Source of the DNA: Novosphingobium decolorationis
GTDB taxonomy: Bacteria; Pseudomonadota; Alphaproteobacteria; Sphingomonadales; Sphingomonadaceae
NCBI RefSeq assembly: GCF_018417475.1
Contig: NZ_CP054856.1
Location: 3,379,001-3,443,000, forward strand
Length of the DNA: 64,000 nt
Direction: 5' to 3'
Below the pieces are notes generated by a model, which did no database searches, had not been told where the DNA came from, and saw only the letters and a list, made by a program, of their open reading frames with translations. Made by a program: the position numbers and the translations under genes. The first letter of the stretch is position 1; each line of letters starts with the position of its first letter. This document shows positions 28,457 to 37,143 of the stretch, one piece after another.

Positions 28457-30655
28457 TCAGGCCGCTTCGAGCGGGCCCAGAAGGAGGGCCGGGGAGAGGG
28501 CGTGGGTGCCTGCCTGGCGCACGCGCACCGGCGCCGTGATGGCCGCTTCGCCGAGTGCGGCTGCTGTCGCCGGTGAAATCTCGATCCGGGGCTCCAGGAC
28601 CTGCCAGGAGGCCAGGGGCTGTTCCGGGTCACCCAGCGTCAGCAGGTAGATCTCGGTCTCCTCCACCAGTGGAACGTCGAGCGTGTCGGCCCAGCGCCAT
28701 GCGCCGCGTGCGCGGCGTGTCCAGGTAAAGCGCACGGTTCCATCAGGCAGGTGCGTGCGGCGGGGATGGACCGGGGCAAGCGGACGCCGGGTGATGCCAT
28801 CGAGGTGGAGGCTGGTGCGAACCGGCGCGGCATCGCCACGGCCCAACGCGACGACCTCGCGCTCCGCAGCGCTGCCCAGGAGAGCTGCGTCGAGGGGCCG
28901 GATCGCGGTGTCGAGGAGGACAAAGGCCTCGCCCGGGGCATGGGCGACCAGGCCAGCCTCGCTGCCAGCCAGGCCGCGCAGGAAGCCGGAGAGCCGCCAT
29001 GCACCCGGGCCGATCGGGTCGGCCTTGGCGAACTGGACAAGTTCTTCGCCGACGAGCGCGAGATTGACACCCTGGGCAAGTTCGGCCGTGTTCGCGCCAC
29101 TCAGAACCATCGCGGGATCAGGAAGGGTGACGTCGAGCGCGGACGACCGGTCGAGCAGGAGCGAATTGGCAGGGGGTAGCGCATTGGTGGTGACCCCCAG
29201 CAGCGCCCGTGTCCGTCCCGTCACTCCGAGCGGTTCCAGCGTTCCGGTGCCGGGATCGGCATAGAGCGCGGCTCCCGGCCAGCCCGCGCTCGAGGAGGAG
29301 GCCGCGGCATGGGGGCGCGGTGCGTCGCTGTGCGCGCTGGCGGTGTCCAGGGGAAGTTCGAACGCCACCAGTCGCGTTTCGCCCGGGGGCAAGTCCACGG
29401 GCGGTGCATAGCGACCCGAGCTCCCGGTATGAGGCGCGGTCTCCAGCGTGGCTGTGGGCAGGCGGCGCTCCAATTCCAGTTCGACGCCGGCCTCGCACCA
29501 TTCCCAGGCCCGCACGCGCCAGGTGCCCGAATGTCCCGGAAGGCGCACCTCGACGCCCGGCGCAATGGCGGGATCGAGTTCGGTCGTGCGCCAGGCGATC
29601 GTATCGCGTGCGCGCTCGGCCCTGCGGTGGGCACGGTGGATGAGGCGGGCGGCATTGGCTGCATCGAGGCTCGCGGGCAGGTCGATGCCGACCGGTGCGC
29701 CGGGGGCGGGGCGGCCCGCAACGCGCTGCACTCCGGGCAGGTAGTCGCGGTCCTGGTCATAATAGCGCAGCAGGGCGAGCGGGCTTGGCGCAGGTTCGCC
29801 GCGGCTCCGGGCAAAGCCGCTCCGCGCGCCGAACCCCTCCGGGTCCTCGGGAACGGAGGCGGCGCCGAGTGTCCTCGCGGCGCCCCCAAGGCTCTCGTGC
29901 CGCACGAGCAGGTTTTCGCCCGAGGCGTCGGTGTCGAGGGGGAAGACGGCGTCGAGCGCCTGAAGGCTTTCCACCACCGGACCTGAACAGCTGAAGCCTG
30001 TGAGTTCGGGCAGCTGGGCGCTGGTTTCGCAGGCCTCGAGCGCGTCGTCGAGGATATCCTGCAGGAGGACCGTATCGCCCGCGAAGACTTCAAAGGTCAG
30101 GCCGGGAATGCGGTTATAGAAGTCGGCGAGCTGCAGGTCCTCGAAGACGACGTAGGCAAGGCCACGATAGGCAGGGCAGCTTTGGGCGCCCTCGGCGCTG
30201 GCAAGCAGGGGGTCGAGGGGCTGGTCGCCGCGTCCTGTGTGAATGCGCAAGGTACCGCCAGCCTTGAGGTCCCCCTGCGCGCCGCGCAGCAGTTTGCCGT
30301 CGGCCCAGATACGCCCAATGCCCTCTATCGGACGGCTGGCGAGCGCGACGGCGAAGTTGGCACTGTACGTGTAGCTGGAAAGGGAAGGGGACCCCTTGCC
30401 GGTGCCCATCGTCTCGCTGTGCTCGGTGAGTTCGGTGGCCCAGATCAGGCTGCCCGCCACGCGCATCGCGCCATAGTGGCGGGGGAGGACCTCGCCATAG
30501 GTCGAACGCGTCGCATCGAGTTCGCGCAGGCGCGGTCCCTGGCGGGAGGAGGCAAAGAGTGCGCCGTCGATCTGGCGACCGACAAGGGAACCGATGGCTC
30601 CGCCAACGGGACCGGCCAGGGCCGTGCCCGCCGCGCTGAAGACAAGTGTGGCCAT
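28457..30655 (-). CDS. GTA g15-like tail tip / host-interaction protein (megatron), short form
   Basis: A 732-aa phage tail protein. The N-terminus has glycine-rich MATLVFSAAGTALAGPVGG; residues about 40-250 resemble the N-terminal tail-tip domain (YGEVLPRHYGAMRVAGSLIWATEL), followed by a Phage-tail_3-like central region and beta-rich C-terminal modules. The RcGTA homologue is about 1,300 aa and has an additional TIM-barrel domain, which I do not see here. ATG 30655 is chosen over a longer open frame that overlaps the peptidase gene. Confidence 0.85.
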   Translation of the reverse strand: MATLVFSAAGTALAGPVGGAIGSLVGRQIDGALFASSRQGPRLRELDATRSTYGEVLPRHYGAMRVAGSLIWATELTEHSETMGTGKGSPSLSSYTYSANFAVALASRPIEGIGRIWADGKLLRGAQGDLKAGGTLRIHTGRGDQPLDPLLASAEGAQSCPAYRGLAYVVFEDLQLADFYNRIPGLTFEVFAGDTVLLQDILDDALEACETSAQLPELTGFSCSGPVVESLQALDAVFPLDTDASGENLLVRHESLGGAARTLGAASVPEDPEGFGARSGFARSRGEPAPSPLALLRYYDQDRDYLPGVQRVAGRPAPGAPVGIDLPASLDAANAARLIHRAHRRAERARDTIAWRTTELDPAIAPGVEVRLPGHSGTWRVRAWEWCEAGVELELERRLPTATLETAPHTGSSGRYAPPVDLPPGETRLVAFELPLDTASAHSDAPRPHAAASSSSAGWPGAALYADPGTGTLEPLGVTGRTRALLGVTTNALPPANSLLLDRSSALDVTLPDPAMVLSGANTAELAQGVNLALVGEELVQFAKADPIGPGAWRLSGFLRGLAGSEAGLVAHAPGEAFVLLDTAIRPLDAALLGSAAEREVVALGRGDAAPVRTSLHLDGITRRPLAPVHPRRTHLPDGTVRFTWTRRARGAWRWADTLDVPLVEETEIYLLTLGDPEQPLASWQVLEPRIEISPATAAALGEAAITAPVRVRQAGTHALSPALLLGPLEAA

Positions 30656-30680
30656 GAGGAAAGCATCCCGCAGAAGTGGA

Positions 30681-31127
30681 TCAGGAGGAGGGGGAGGGGG
30701 AGGGAAGGTGCCAGGCGCCAAGCTGTCGCCACGATGTGGGCAAGGGGCCCTCGACGATGCGGCGCAGGCCTGCATGGGCGTGGATCGCGATGTTGCGCTC
30801 GGGCACGCTGTGGATAAGGAAATGGTATTGGCAGGCGCCGGTGCGGACCATCGCGATGTCGCCAGGCGCCGGCTCGCCGTGAGCCGCGTGCAGTCCGGCG
30901 GCAGCGAGAACGCTTCCCGCGTCGGGGGGCTGGCGGAAGCGCAGCGTATAGCGCACCGGTAGCGCAAGGGGGCGGCCCAGCTTCGCCAGGGCGCTGCCGA
31001 CAAGTCCTGCGCAGTCCAGCCCGGTCGCTGGATCACGCCCGCACAGCCGGAAGGGCGTGCCTACGAACGCGCGTGCCGCTTCGACCAGGGCGTCAGGCGT
31101 GGGAGTAAGGTCCGTCGCGCGGGTCAT
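30681..31127 (-). CDS. GTA g14-like NlpC/P60 cell-wall peptidase
   Basis: A 148-aa NlpC/P60-type peptidase. The catalytic Cys is in GLDCAGLV (about 39) and the His in YHFLIHS or IAIHAHAG. In RcGTA the equivalent sits at the tail tip and is thought to help cross the recipient peptidoglycan. The start ATG overlaps the g13-like stop by four bases (ATGA). Confidence 0.88.
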   Translation of the reverse strand: MTRATDLTPTPDALVEAARAFVGTPFRLCGRDPATGLDCAGLVGSALAKLGRPLALPVRYTLRFRQPPDAGSVLAAAGLHAAHGEPAPGDIAMVRTGACQYHFLIHSVPERNIAIHAHAGLRRIVEGPLPTSWRQLGAWHLPSPSPSS

Positions 31128-31945
31128 AGGGCGGAGGGGTAACGCTGGAGCAGGTCGTTGCCGGGCAGGTGCGGCTCGCCCCTGAAATTGATGGCGTTGG
31201 CAAAGCGGGTGGAGCAGGTGTCCAGCGTGTGGTCGCAGCCCTCACGCAGGCGCACGGGTGTACCTGGTAGGGGAACCGGTTCCATCGGCTGGTCGAGCAC
31301 CAGCGCGCCCTCGGCGGTTACGCCGAGAATGGCGGTGACCTGGCCTGCGCGCGCGCCGTCGAGCCAGCGCAGGGTGCCGCCTGTGAACAGGGCGGGATCG
31401 GCCAGGCCCGCGGGCGTGACGCTGTTTTCCTCCTCGTTGGCCTCGAGGATATGTGTTTCGGTTTCGAAGCGGCGCGCATTGAGGTTGCAGCCAGGTCCAG
31501 CAAAGACCGCGCGGCACGAAGGGCTGGTGCGGGGCAGGGTGTCGCGCGCGAGTTCGCTCTTGCGCGAGGAAAGCTGCGCCTCGAAGCCGCCGTCGCTTTC
31601 GAGGATGGTGCCAAGGCTTCCGGTGTAGAGCAGGTGGCGCTCGCAGGTCTCCCAATCGACGAGCCCGATGCGCACCCCCGCGCCATCGAAGCGGCCTTGC
31701 TCAAGGTCTTCGTGGGTGATCGAGCCATGCGTGATGGCGCCGCGCACGTCGGCGCTGTCGGGCTCGAACCCGGCCGAACGGCGGATCGAGGAGGGCAGCA
31801 TTCCGGGTGAGGCGCGGTGGAGGACCCCATCGAACCACAGGTCCGCATCGTGGGTGGTGAACCCCAGCGTCACGCCGTCACGGCGCAGGATGCGCCAGAA
31901 CAGGGCGACGGTTTCAAGCTCTTCGGAAAACCAGGTTCGCATCAT
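31124..31945 (-). CDS. GTA g13-like tail hub protein (DUF2163)
   Basis: A 273-aa protein with an N-terminal DUF2163 domain (VALFWRILRRDGVTLGFTTH) and a C-terminal BR0599-type segment with clustered cysteines (PSCRAVFAGPGCNLN; CDHTLDTCSTRFAN). In RcGTA this protein forms the hub and binds an iron-sulfur cluster; the four Cys suggest the same here. ATGA overlaps join it to both neighbours. Confidence 0.88.
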   Translation of the reverse strand: MMRTWFSEELETVALFWRILRRDGVTLGFTTHDADLWFDGVLHRASPGMLPSSIRRSAGFEPDSADVRGAITHGSITHEDLEQGRFDGAGVRIGLVDWETCERHLLYTGSLGTILESDGGFEAQLSSRKSELARDTLPRTSPSCRAVFAGPGCNLNARRFETETHILEANEEENSVTPAGLADPALFTGGTLRWLDGARAGQVTAILGVTAEGALVLDQPMEPVPLPGTPVRLREGCDHTLDTCSTRFANAINFRGEPHLPGNDLLQRYPSAL

Positions 31946-34290
31946 GGGGCCTCCCGGATCTCGACGATGGGCACGCTGGGGGCTTCGCCCGCCGCGAAGG
32001 AGGCACCCGAAATCTCGAGCTGGTCTTCGGCAAAGCGTACGGGCACATCGAAGAGGAAGCCGGCGCGCACCACGCTTCCTTCCGGGGGCGCTTCGTCAAA
32101 GGTAATCACGCCGCCGGGCGAAAGGGTCCAGTTGCCCTGCTGGACCACGCCATCGAGCGAGACGAGCACGCTTGCCGCATCGGGCCGGGTGATCCGGCGC
32201 ACCTGCAGGGCCTCGCCTTCGCCATAGCACTTAAGGAGAGCGAAGTCCGCGCGCAGGCCATCGCCTTCTCCAAGCTCCTGGTCGAGTTCGGTCGGGGTGT
32301 CGACCATGCCAGCCGAGCTGAAGTCACTGGGATCACGCAGGCGAAATCCCCGGGCGGGGCCCCGGCGAGCACGGAAGAAGGCGATAAGCGTGCCCAGTTC
32401 GGCTTCCGAGCGTACACCCGGCCCCACGTCGAAGCGCAGGCGCGCATTGGCCCACAGGCTGTTGCGGCGCTCGAAACCCGAGGCGGTCACCGAGACGCTG
32501 GTCGAGAATTCGGGGATCACGGTGGCATCGCGGCCGAGCGCCAGGGGATAGAGAATATCGTCGAAGGCCTGCATCGCCTCGTCTCCGGTCGGGGGGGAAG
32601 GGGGCGCGGGAAGGCGCACGTAGCCATCGCGCATGATCTGAGGCAGCGCCCAGACGATGATCTCGTGGGGGCTACGGGCCTGGGCTTCGTCGATGCCGTC
32701 ATCGATGCGCCGCCACAGGTCGGCGTCGGCGGCATCAAGGACGAAGCCCGCGAGGTAGTCCTGCTCTGCCGGAGGGTAGCCGAGGCGCGTATTCACCGTC
32801 TCGTAGGCGCGGCGGCGCGCGGCATCGCGCCCCTCGGTGAGCCAGTCGTAGTCCTCGACCTGGAGTCGGTCGAAGGCGGGGGCGGCCCAGCCAAGCGGCA
32901 GGTTGGCCCGGTAGAGTTCGGGCATGGCAGGCGCGAGGATCGTCGGGGTAAAGACGAGCGCCAGCGCTTCGACGGGATCGGGCGCGACGGCCGCGCGGAC
33001 CGCGCTCACCAGCGCCGCGGTGGATTGCGCGAGCAGGGCTCCGGCGGCATCGAGCAGGTCGGTCTGCGCGGGGGTGAGGGGCGCGCGCATGTCCGGGATG
33101 GCCACGGGATCACCGCCCAGAGCCGCAGCTGAGGCGGCATCGTAGAGGCAGATGCGGCCCTCCACCGTCGTCCACCACCAAGGCTCGCCAACCTGGAAGC
33201 GCACCTCGCACCCTGCGTCCGCCATCAGCTGGGCAAAGGCACCGCCGACCGACTGCAGCCAGGCCATCGCCTGGCCGTGAGCCGGGGAGAGCAGCGAGGA
33301 CGGCGGCTCCCAGCCGGTGAGCGCCGGATTGCCCAGATGATCGCGCTGCATCCAGCCATCCGGGCAGTGCTGGGCGAAGAGCTCGTAGGACAGGGACGAA
33401 ATGGGCCGAAACCCCTGCGCGGCGCACGCGGCGAAGAAGGCCGCGTGCCAGGTGCGCGTGGGGGTGTTGAGCGGATCGCCGGACGTCGAGACCAGGAAGT
33501 CGCCCGAGCTCTGAGAGAGGCGGAAGAAATGGCTCATGCCCACGTAGTGCAGGACCGTGCCGCGATAGCCGAGCTGGCGGATGGTGCGCACAAGCCGGGC
33601 CGGGGTCTGGACGCCGTCGTCATCATAGCCGGTCGCGATGGCCAGGCCGTGCGGGGGCAGGAAGACGTCGCCGATCTCGAGCATGGCACGCTCGCCATCG
33701 CAGGTGATGGCGCTCATCTCGATCCAGCCTTCCGCTTCGGCGGAGAGCGGAGTTTCGCTGCCCGCCACGTAGCCCTGCGGGGCGAAGGAGATGAACATCC
33801 GGTCGATGTGACCGGGCCACACCGGATCGGCGTCCGTCGGGAGCGAGAAGCCGCCTTCAAGCTGGGAGAAGGGCAGCGTGACCACGGCGTCCTCCGGGCT
33901 GCCCTGCGCATAGTTCCAGAGGCGCACGTACCAGGTGCGCGCGGCTCCTTGCGCGTCGCGCCCCTCGATGGTGAGCGTCGGGCCATTGACCGCGTCGAGC
34001 GCCAGCACGCCGCCCGAACGCCAGCGGAAGCTGAGATGCGTGTGGGAGTAGTCGCGGTCGGTACGGTAGGCGAGGAGCGGATGGTCGATCGTGTCCTCGC
34101 TGGCCCAGATCAGGCCGCCAAGGTCGGTCTCGCGCAGGAAGCTGGCTTCGACTCGCAGGGCATCGGGGCCGGTTGAGACGATGGTCGCGACCATGGGGCG
34201 GGGGTAGTTGACGGTCCAGAAGCGCGGATCGAAGCGCTGGATCCAGTCGCTGTCCTGTCCCTTGCGGCTGTCGGCAAGCCAGAAGGCCAT
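31942..34290 (-). CDS. GTA g12-like distal tail protein fused to a large N-terminal region
   Basis: 782 aa. The last ~210 residues (from about FDDILYPLALGRDATVIPEF) are a DUF2460 domain, which alone is the whole g12 distal tail protein of RcGTA. The preceding ~570 residues begin with a beta-rich jelly-roll-like part (about 1-200, WYVRLWNYA) and continue with a region about 210-560 that reads as a TIM-barrel-like domain (LGYRGTVLHYVGMSHF, GFRPISSLSYELF, VRFQVGEPWWW, LGWAAPAFDRLQVEDYDWL). Similar long DUF2460 proteins occur in sphingomonads, where the N-terminal part has been described as tail-sheath-like with a TIM barrel. A role in glycan contact is inference. Confidence 0.85.
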   Translation of the reverse strand: MAFWLADSRKGQDSDWIQRFDPRFWTVNYPRPMVATIVSTGPDALRVEASFLRETDLGGLIWASEDTIDHPLLAYRTDRDYSHTHLSFRWRSGGVLALDAVNGPTLTIEGRDAQGAARTWYVRLWNYAQGSPEDAVVTLPFSQLEGGFSLPTDADPVWPGHIDRMFISFAPQGYVAGSETPLSAEAEGWIEMSAITCDGERAMLEIGDVFLPPHGLAIATGYDDDGVQTPARLVRTIRQLGYRGTVLHYVGMSHFFRLSQSSGDFLVSTSGDPLNTPTRTWHAAFFAACAAQGFRPISSLSYELFAQHCPDGWMQRDHLGNPALTGWEPPSSLLSPAHGQAMAWLQSVGGAFAQLMADAGCEVRFQVGEPWWWTTVEGRICLYDAASAAALGGDPVAIPDMRAPLTPAQTDLLDAAGALLAQSTAALVSAVRAAVAPDPVEALALVFTPTILAPAMPELYRANLPLGWAAPAFDRLQVEDYDWLTEGRDAARRRAYETVNTRLGYPPAEQDYLAGFVLDAADADLWRRIDDGIDEAQARSPHEIIVWALPQIMRDGYVRLPAPPSPPTGDEAMQAFDDILYPLALGRDATVIPEFSTSVSVTASGFERRNSLWANARLRFDVGPGVRSEAELGTLIAFFRARRGPARGFRLRDPSDFSSAGMVDTPTELDQELGEGDGLRADFALLKCYGEGEALQVRRITRPDAASVLVSLDGVVQQGNWTLSPGGVITFDEAPPEGSVVRAGFLFDVPVRFAEDQLEISGASFAAGEAPSVPIVEIREAP

Positions 34291-34331
34291 GGGCGGGTTC
34301 CTCGTCGGTGATGGGGAGGGCGGGCGAAAGG

Positions 34332-34895
34332 TCAGGAGGCGGTGAGGGCGCGGCGCACAGAGCTTGCAATCTGGCGCGAGGAGCGCTGCAGAGCGCGCGG
34401 GGCACTCGCGCCGCGCTCCCCGCCCAGCGAGATGGCCACACGCACATCGCGCGGCGGCTGGCGGTTTTCCGCGGTCTCGATGCGGCCCGCCGAGGTGGGC
34501 ACGAAGACTTCCGGCCCCCGTTCGCCAACCAGGTACCCCTGGCCAGGGGCCACATTGCCGCCGGTCGCCCGGCCAGGCAGCCCGAGCAATCCCGGGACCA
34601 GACCGGCAAGGCCGCCGCCCGCACCGTTGCCGCCACTGACCGCGCCGACCAGCGTGGCCATGCCTTGCGCGGCGATGGCGTCGAAGGCGGAGAAGGCGGC
34701 ATTCTTGAGGTCCTCGAAGCCCAGGCTGCCACGCCGGATGGCGCCGGTCAGGCTGCGCTCGAAGCGATCACCCGCCCGGGCAAAACCTTCGCCAAGACCG
34801 GTGTCGATCTCGCCGCGCAGGACCGCGATATCGCGGGCAAAGCCCTGGGTGCTTGCGCGGACCTCGATCAGGAGTTCGTCGATGTCATCGCTCAT
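34332..34895 (-). CDS. GTA g11-like tail tape measure protein
   Basis: A short tape measure protein of 187 aa. The N-terminal half is helical; the segment VPGLLGLPGRATGGNVAPGQ and the ERGPEVFVP block near residues 125-140 are typical of phage tape measure C-terminal parts. Its length sets tail length: about 28 nm if fully helical at 1.5 A per residue. It overlaps the preceding chaperone gene by 11 nt. Confidence 0.82.
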   Translation of the reverse strand: MSDDIDELLIEVRASTQGFARDIAVLRGEIDTGLGEGFARAGDRFERSLTGAIRRGSLGFEDLKNAAFSAFDAIAAQGMATLVGAVSGGNGAGGGLAGLVPGLLGLPGRATGGNVAPGQGYLVGERGPEVFVPTSAGRIETAENRQPPRDVRVAISLGGERGASAPRALQRSSRQIASSVRRALTAS

Positions 34896-35091
34896 TGTCT
34901 CGCTCCATCATGGCGTTGAGGGTGGCGCGGTCGAGCCCTTGTGAAGGGGCATCGCTCGCGGGTTGGAGGATCGTGGCCAGTTCCTCGGGGGTGGCGTTCC
35001 AGAACTCGTGCGGTCGCCAACCCAAGAGGTGGGCGGCAAGGGCGCACAGGCGGGTGGCGCCGGCCCCGAACCGCGCCGGGGGCTCGTTCAC
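34885..35091 (-). CDS. GTA tail assembly chaperone (g10.1-like)
   Basis: A 68-aa protein starting at GTG 35091, overlapping the previous gene's TGA stop (GTGA). It has the family pattern LLGWRPHEFWNATPEELATIL seen in alphaproteobacterial phage tail assembly chaperones (DUF2376 type). Chaperones encoded between tail tube and tape measure genes bind the tape measure during assembly. Confidence 0.78.
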   Translation of the reverse strand: MNEPPARFGAGATRLCALAAHLLGWRPHEFWNATPEELATILQPASDAPSQGLDRATLNAMMERDNER

Positions 35092-35402
35092 ACCGTGCCC
35101 TTGAGGATCTGGCCGAGCAGGGTGCGCAAGGGTACGGCGCAGCGAGCCAGACCCAGCCGGGCGACGGCCTCGCCCACGGCTTCGCGCGGGACGGCCGTGG
35201 GCGGCTGGAGGCAATGCCAGAACAGCGTCGCCACTTCGCCGAGGCGCAGCTGGCCCTCGCCTGCCCGTTCGACCAGGGCATAGAGCGGGCCCAGTTCCTC
35301 TTCGGCGGCGACCAGTGCGGCGAACGAGGGGCGCAAGACATGCGCGTGGCCTGCGATTTCCAGCGTGGCTTCGCCGCGCAAGGGGTTGGCTGGCGCGCTC
35401 AT
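35088..35402 (-). CDS. GTA g10-like protein (GTA/tail assembly family)
   Basis: A 104-aa mostly helical protein with the family opening ANPLRGEATLEIAGHAHVLRP and EEELGPLYALVER. It occupies the g10 position between the tail tube and the chaperone, and is thought to serve in tail assembly. ATGA overlap with the upstream tail tube gene. Confidence 0.8.
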   Translation of the reverse strand: MSAPANPLRGEATLEIAGHAHVLRPSFAALVAAEEELGPLYALVERAGEGQLRLGEVATLFWHCLQPPTAVPREAVGEAVARLGLARCAVPLRTLLGQILKGTV

Positions 35403-35806
35403 GCGGCCGCGATCGCGCCCGAGCTTTCCAGCTGGAGCGTGTAGTTGCGCTCCCCGTTGAAATCGCCCGCATAGTCGAGGCGCTGGACGAGGAAACGGCC
35501 ACGCAGCTTCTCTCCGTCCTCGAAGCTCAGTTCATAGTCGTCGAGTGTGCCTTCCATGGCGTTGACGCGGATACGCGTTTCGGCCGCGCTGCCCAGGAAG
35601 ATGCCCGCCGCGCTGACCGAGACCGTGCGAGTCCCCGCGCCCGAGAGCAGCTCGCGCCAGCCCCCGCTGTCCTTGCTGGTGGTGACGACGGTCTCGCCCG
35701 TCACCGACATCTGCGTGGTGCGTAGGCCCGCGACGGTCTGGTAGGTCGGCGGGTTGGCGCCGTCGGAAATCTTGAGCAGGAACGCACTGCCTTTCTGGGC
35801 GGTCAT
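35399..35806 (-). CDS. GTA g9-like major tail tube protein
   Basis: A 135-aa tail tube subunit of the TP901-1 type: it starts KGSAFLLKISDG, then TVAGLRTTQMSVTGETV, a domain common to siphophage tubes. It should polymerise into hexamer rings on the head-tail connector. Its upstream space has AGGAGACCCGAC as ribosome binding site. Confidence 0.88.
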   Translation of the reverse strand: MTAQKGSAFLLKISDGANPPTYQTVAGLRTTQMSVTGETVVTTSKDSGGWRELLSGAGTRTVSVSAAGIFLGSAAETRIRVNAMEGTLDDYELSFEDGEKLRGRFLVQRLDYAGDFNGERNYTLQLESSGAIAAA

Positions 35807-35830
35807 GTCGGGTCTCCTGTGAGGAAGGGA

Positions 35831-36223
35831 TCAGCTGGCGAGGAGCCGGAAGGCGTACTCGAGAAGGATCGCGCGGCGGTTGCCGGGACGCTGCTCGGAG
35901 CGCGCGCGCAGAAAGCGGGAGGTGATGATCTCGATGCCTTCGTGTGCGGCGGGCAGGCTCGCGATGCGGTCTTCGATCGCTGTGACCAGCGCGGCCATGC
36001 TGGCGGGGAGGTCGCCCCGGGCCTGGAGTTCGAGCGCCACGCGCACCTCGCGGCCCCGGTGGGACTTGCTGCTCCAGTCGGTGCTGGCGCTGGTAGCTAT
36101 CGCCAGCCAGGGCAGGCTGGTGCGCGAGGGGGCTTCCTCGCAGATGGCGTTGAGGGTGCCGGAAAGGGCCGGGTCACCCTGAAGCCAGGCGAGGAGCGCA
36201 GCGCGCAGGAGCACTTCTTCCAT
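35831..36223 (-). CDS. GTA g8-like tail terminator (DUF3168)
   Basis: A 130-aa DUF3168 protein (VLLRAALLAWLQGDPALSG at the start, then REVRVALELQARGD). In RcGTA this family caps the tail tube and joins it to the head. The ATG is three bases after the stop of the 60-aa gene and uses that gene's last codons (AAAGGATGACC) as ribosome binding site. Confidence 0.85.
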   Translation of the reverse strand: MEEVLLRAALLAWLQGDPALSGTLNAICEEAPSRTSLPWLAIATSASTDWSSKSHRGREVRVALELQARGDLPASMAALVTAIEDRIASLPAAHEGIEIITSRFLRARSEQRPGNRRAILLEYAFRLLAS

Positions 36224-36226
36224 CGG

Positions 36227-36409
36227 TCATCCTTTCCGGAAAAGCGGCCAGACAAGATCCGCGCGGCGCCAGGGGGCATCGGTGTCGCGGGCGGCGAGGC
36301 GGCGGGCGGCCAAGGTCGCTTCGGCAAGGCGCCGGGCCTTTTGCGTGAGGCTGCGGGCGAGTGGTTCGAAGCTGTCCGCGCTGCCACCTTCAAGGCGCCG
36401 TTCGCTCAT
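36227..36409 (-). CDS. Small protein at the GTA g7 position
   Basis: 60 aa, rich in Arg, Ala and Leu, with one likely helix (PLARSLTQKARRLAEATLAARRLA). Its ATG overlaps the g6-like stop (ATGA), and its end supplies the ribosome binding site of the g8-like gene, so it is probably translated. I do not recognise the family. RcGTA has a larger head-closure protein (g7, about 110 aa) at this spot; this may be a reduced or unrelated replacement. Confidence 0.6.
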   Translation of the reverse strand: MSERRLEGGSADSFEPLARSLTQKARRLAEATLAARRLAARDTDAPWRRADLVWPLFRKG

Positions 36410-36957
36410 GCGAGGCGCATCCGGCGCCAGGGCCGCCACAGCGCCGCGACCGAGGCCGGGGGCAGGGGCGAGGCGCCGCTGCCCTCGCGCTCGCGGTACT
36501 GGTGGGCGGCGAGGCGCACGATGCCGTGGCGCAAGGTCTCGGGCAGGGTGTCCCAGTCGGGAGCAAGCCCGGCGGTGAAGCGCACGGCAAGGCGGCCGGT
36601 GGCAAGAGACAGAAGGTGCACGCGGCCGGTCCCGTCCGCTTCCAGGTCAAGCGCATAGTCGCTGGCAGGGACAGAGGTGCGGGTGCCGTCTGCGCCCAGG
36701 AGCTCGAGCGCGGTGATGGCCTGGACGGGGCGGGTAGTGAGGGCGCTCCAGTCGCGCGCGGCGGGGAGGATCTCCTCGCAGGGGCATTCGAGGGGAAGGA
36801 GGCCGGTAAAGGCTTCGCAAGTTTCGAGCGCTGCGGCGAGCAAGCTGGCCAGCGCATCGTCATCGTACCCGGTCGTGATGCCGAGCCACTGCTTGAGCTC
36901 GGCAAGCGCCGATGACGGCAGCGTGGCCGGCGTAAGGATGACCCGGTTCATCGGCAT
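36406..36957 (-). CDS. GTA g6-like head-tail connector
   Basis: A 183-aa phage gp6-type connector. It starts with ALAELKQWLGITTGYDDDAL, the helical pattern of HK97 gp6-like adaptors, and ends with the HGIVRLAAHQYREREG helix. It should form a ring below the portal. Confidence 0.85.
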   Translation of the reverse strand: MPMNRVILTPATLPSSALAELKQWLGITTGYDDDALASLLAAALETCEAFTGLLPLECPCEEILPAARDWSALTTRPVQAITALELLGADGTRTSVPASDYALDLEADGTGRVHLLSLATGRLAVRFTAGLAPDWDTLPETLRHGIVRLAAHQYREREGSGASPLPPASVAALWRPWRRMRLA

Positions 36958-37000
36958 CTCCGATCGTTGTCGTGGGCAGGAGAGAGCAAGGAAAAGAAGG

Positions 37001-37037
37001 GCCCGCGCCGTCCGAGGGGAAGGCAGGCGGCGCGGGC
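37001..37037 (-). terminator. Terminator-like hairpin behind the GTA capsid gene
   Basis: A perfect 10-bp GC stem (37028-37037 with 37001-37010 on the minus strand), followed on the minus strand by CCTTCTTTTCCTT. It lies between the major capsid gene and the g6-like gene inside the operon and may act as a partial terminator that raises capsid mRNA over downstream genes. Confidence 0.6.
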
Positions 37038-37143
37038 CGGGCGCGAGGGCGAGCGGGGAGGGGAAGACCCGCCAGGCGCAGAAGGAAAGCTTCCGGACGA
37101 GAGGAGAAGCCGTCCTTCCCTGCGCATCTCGCGCCGAGGTGGA

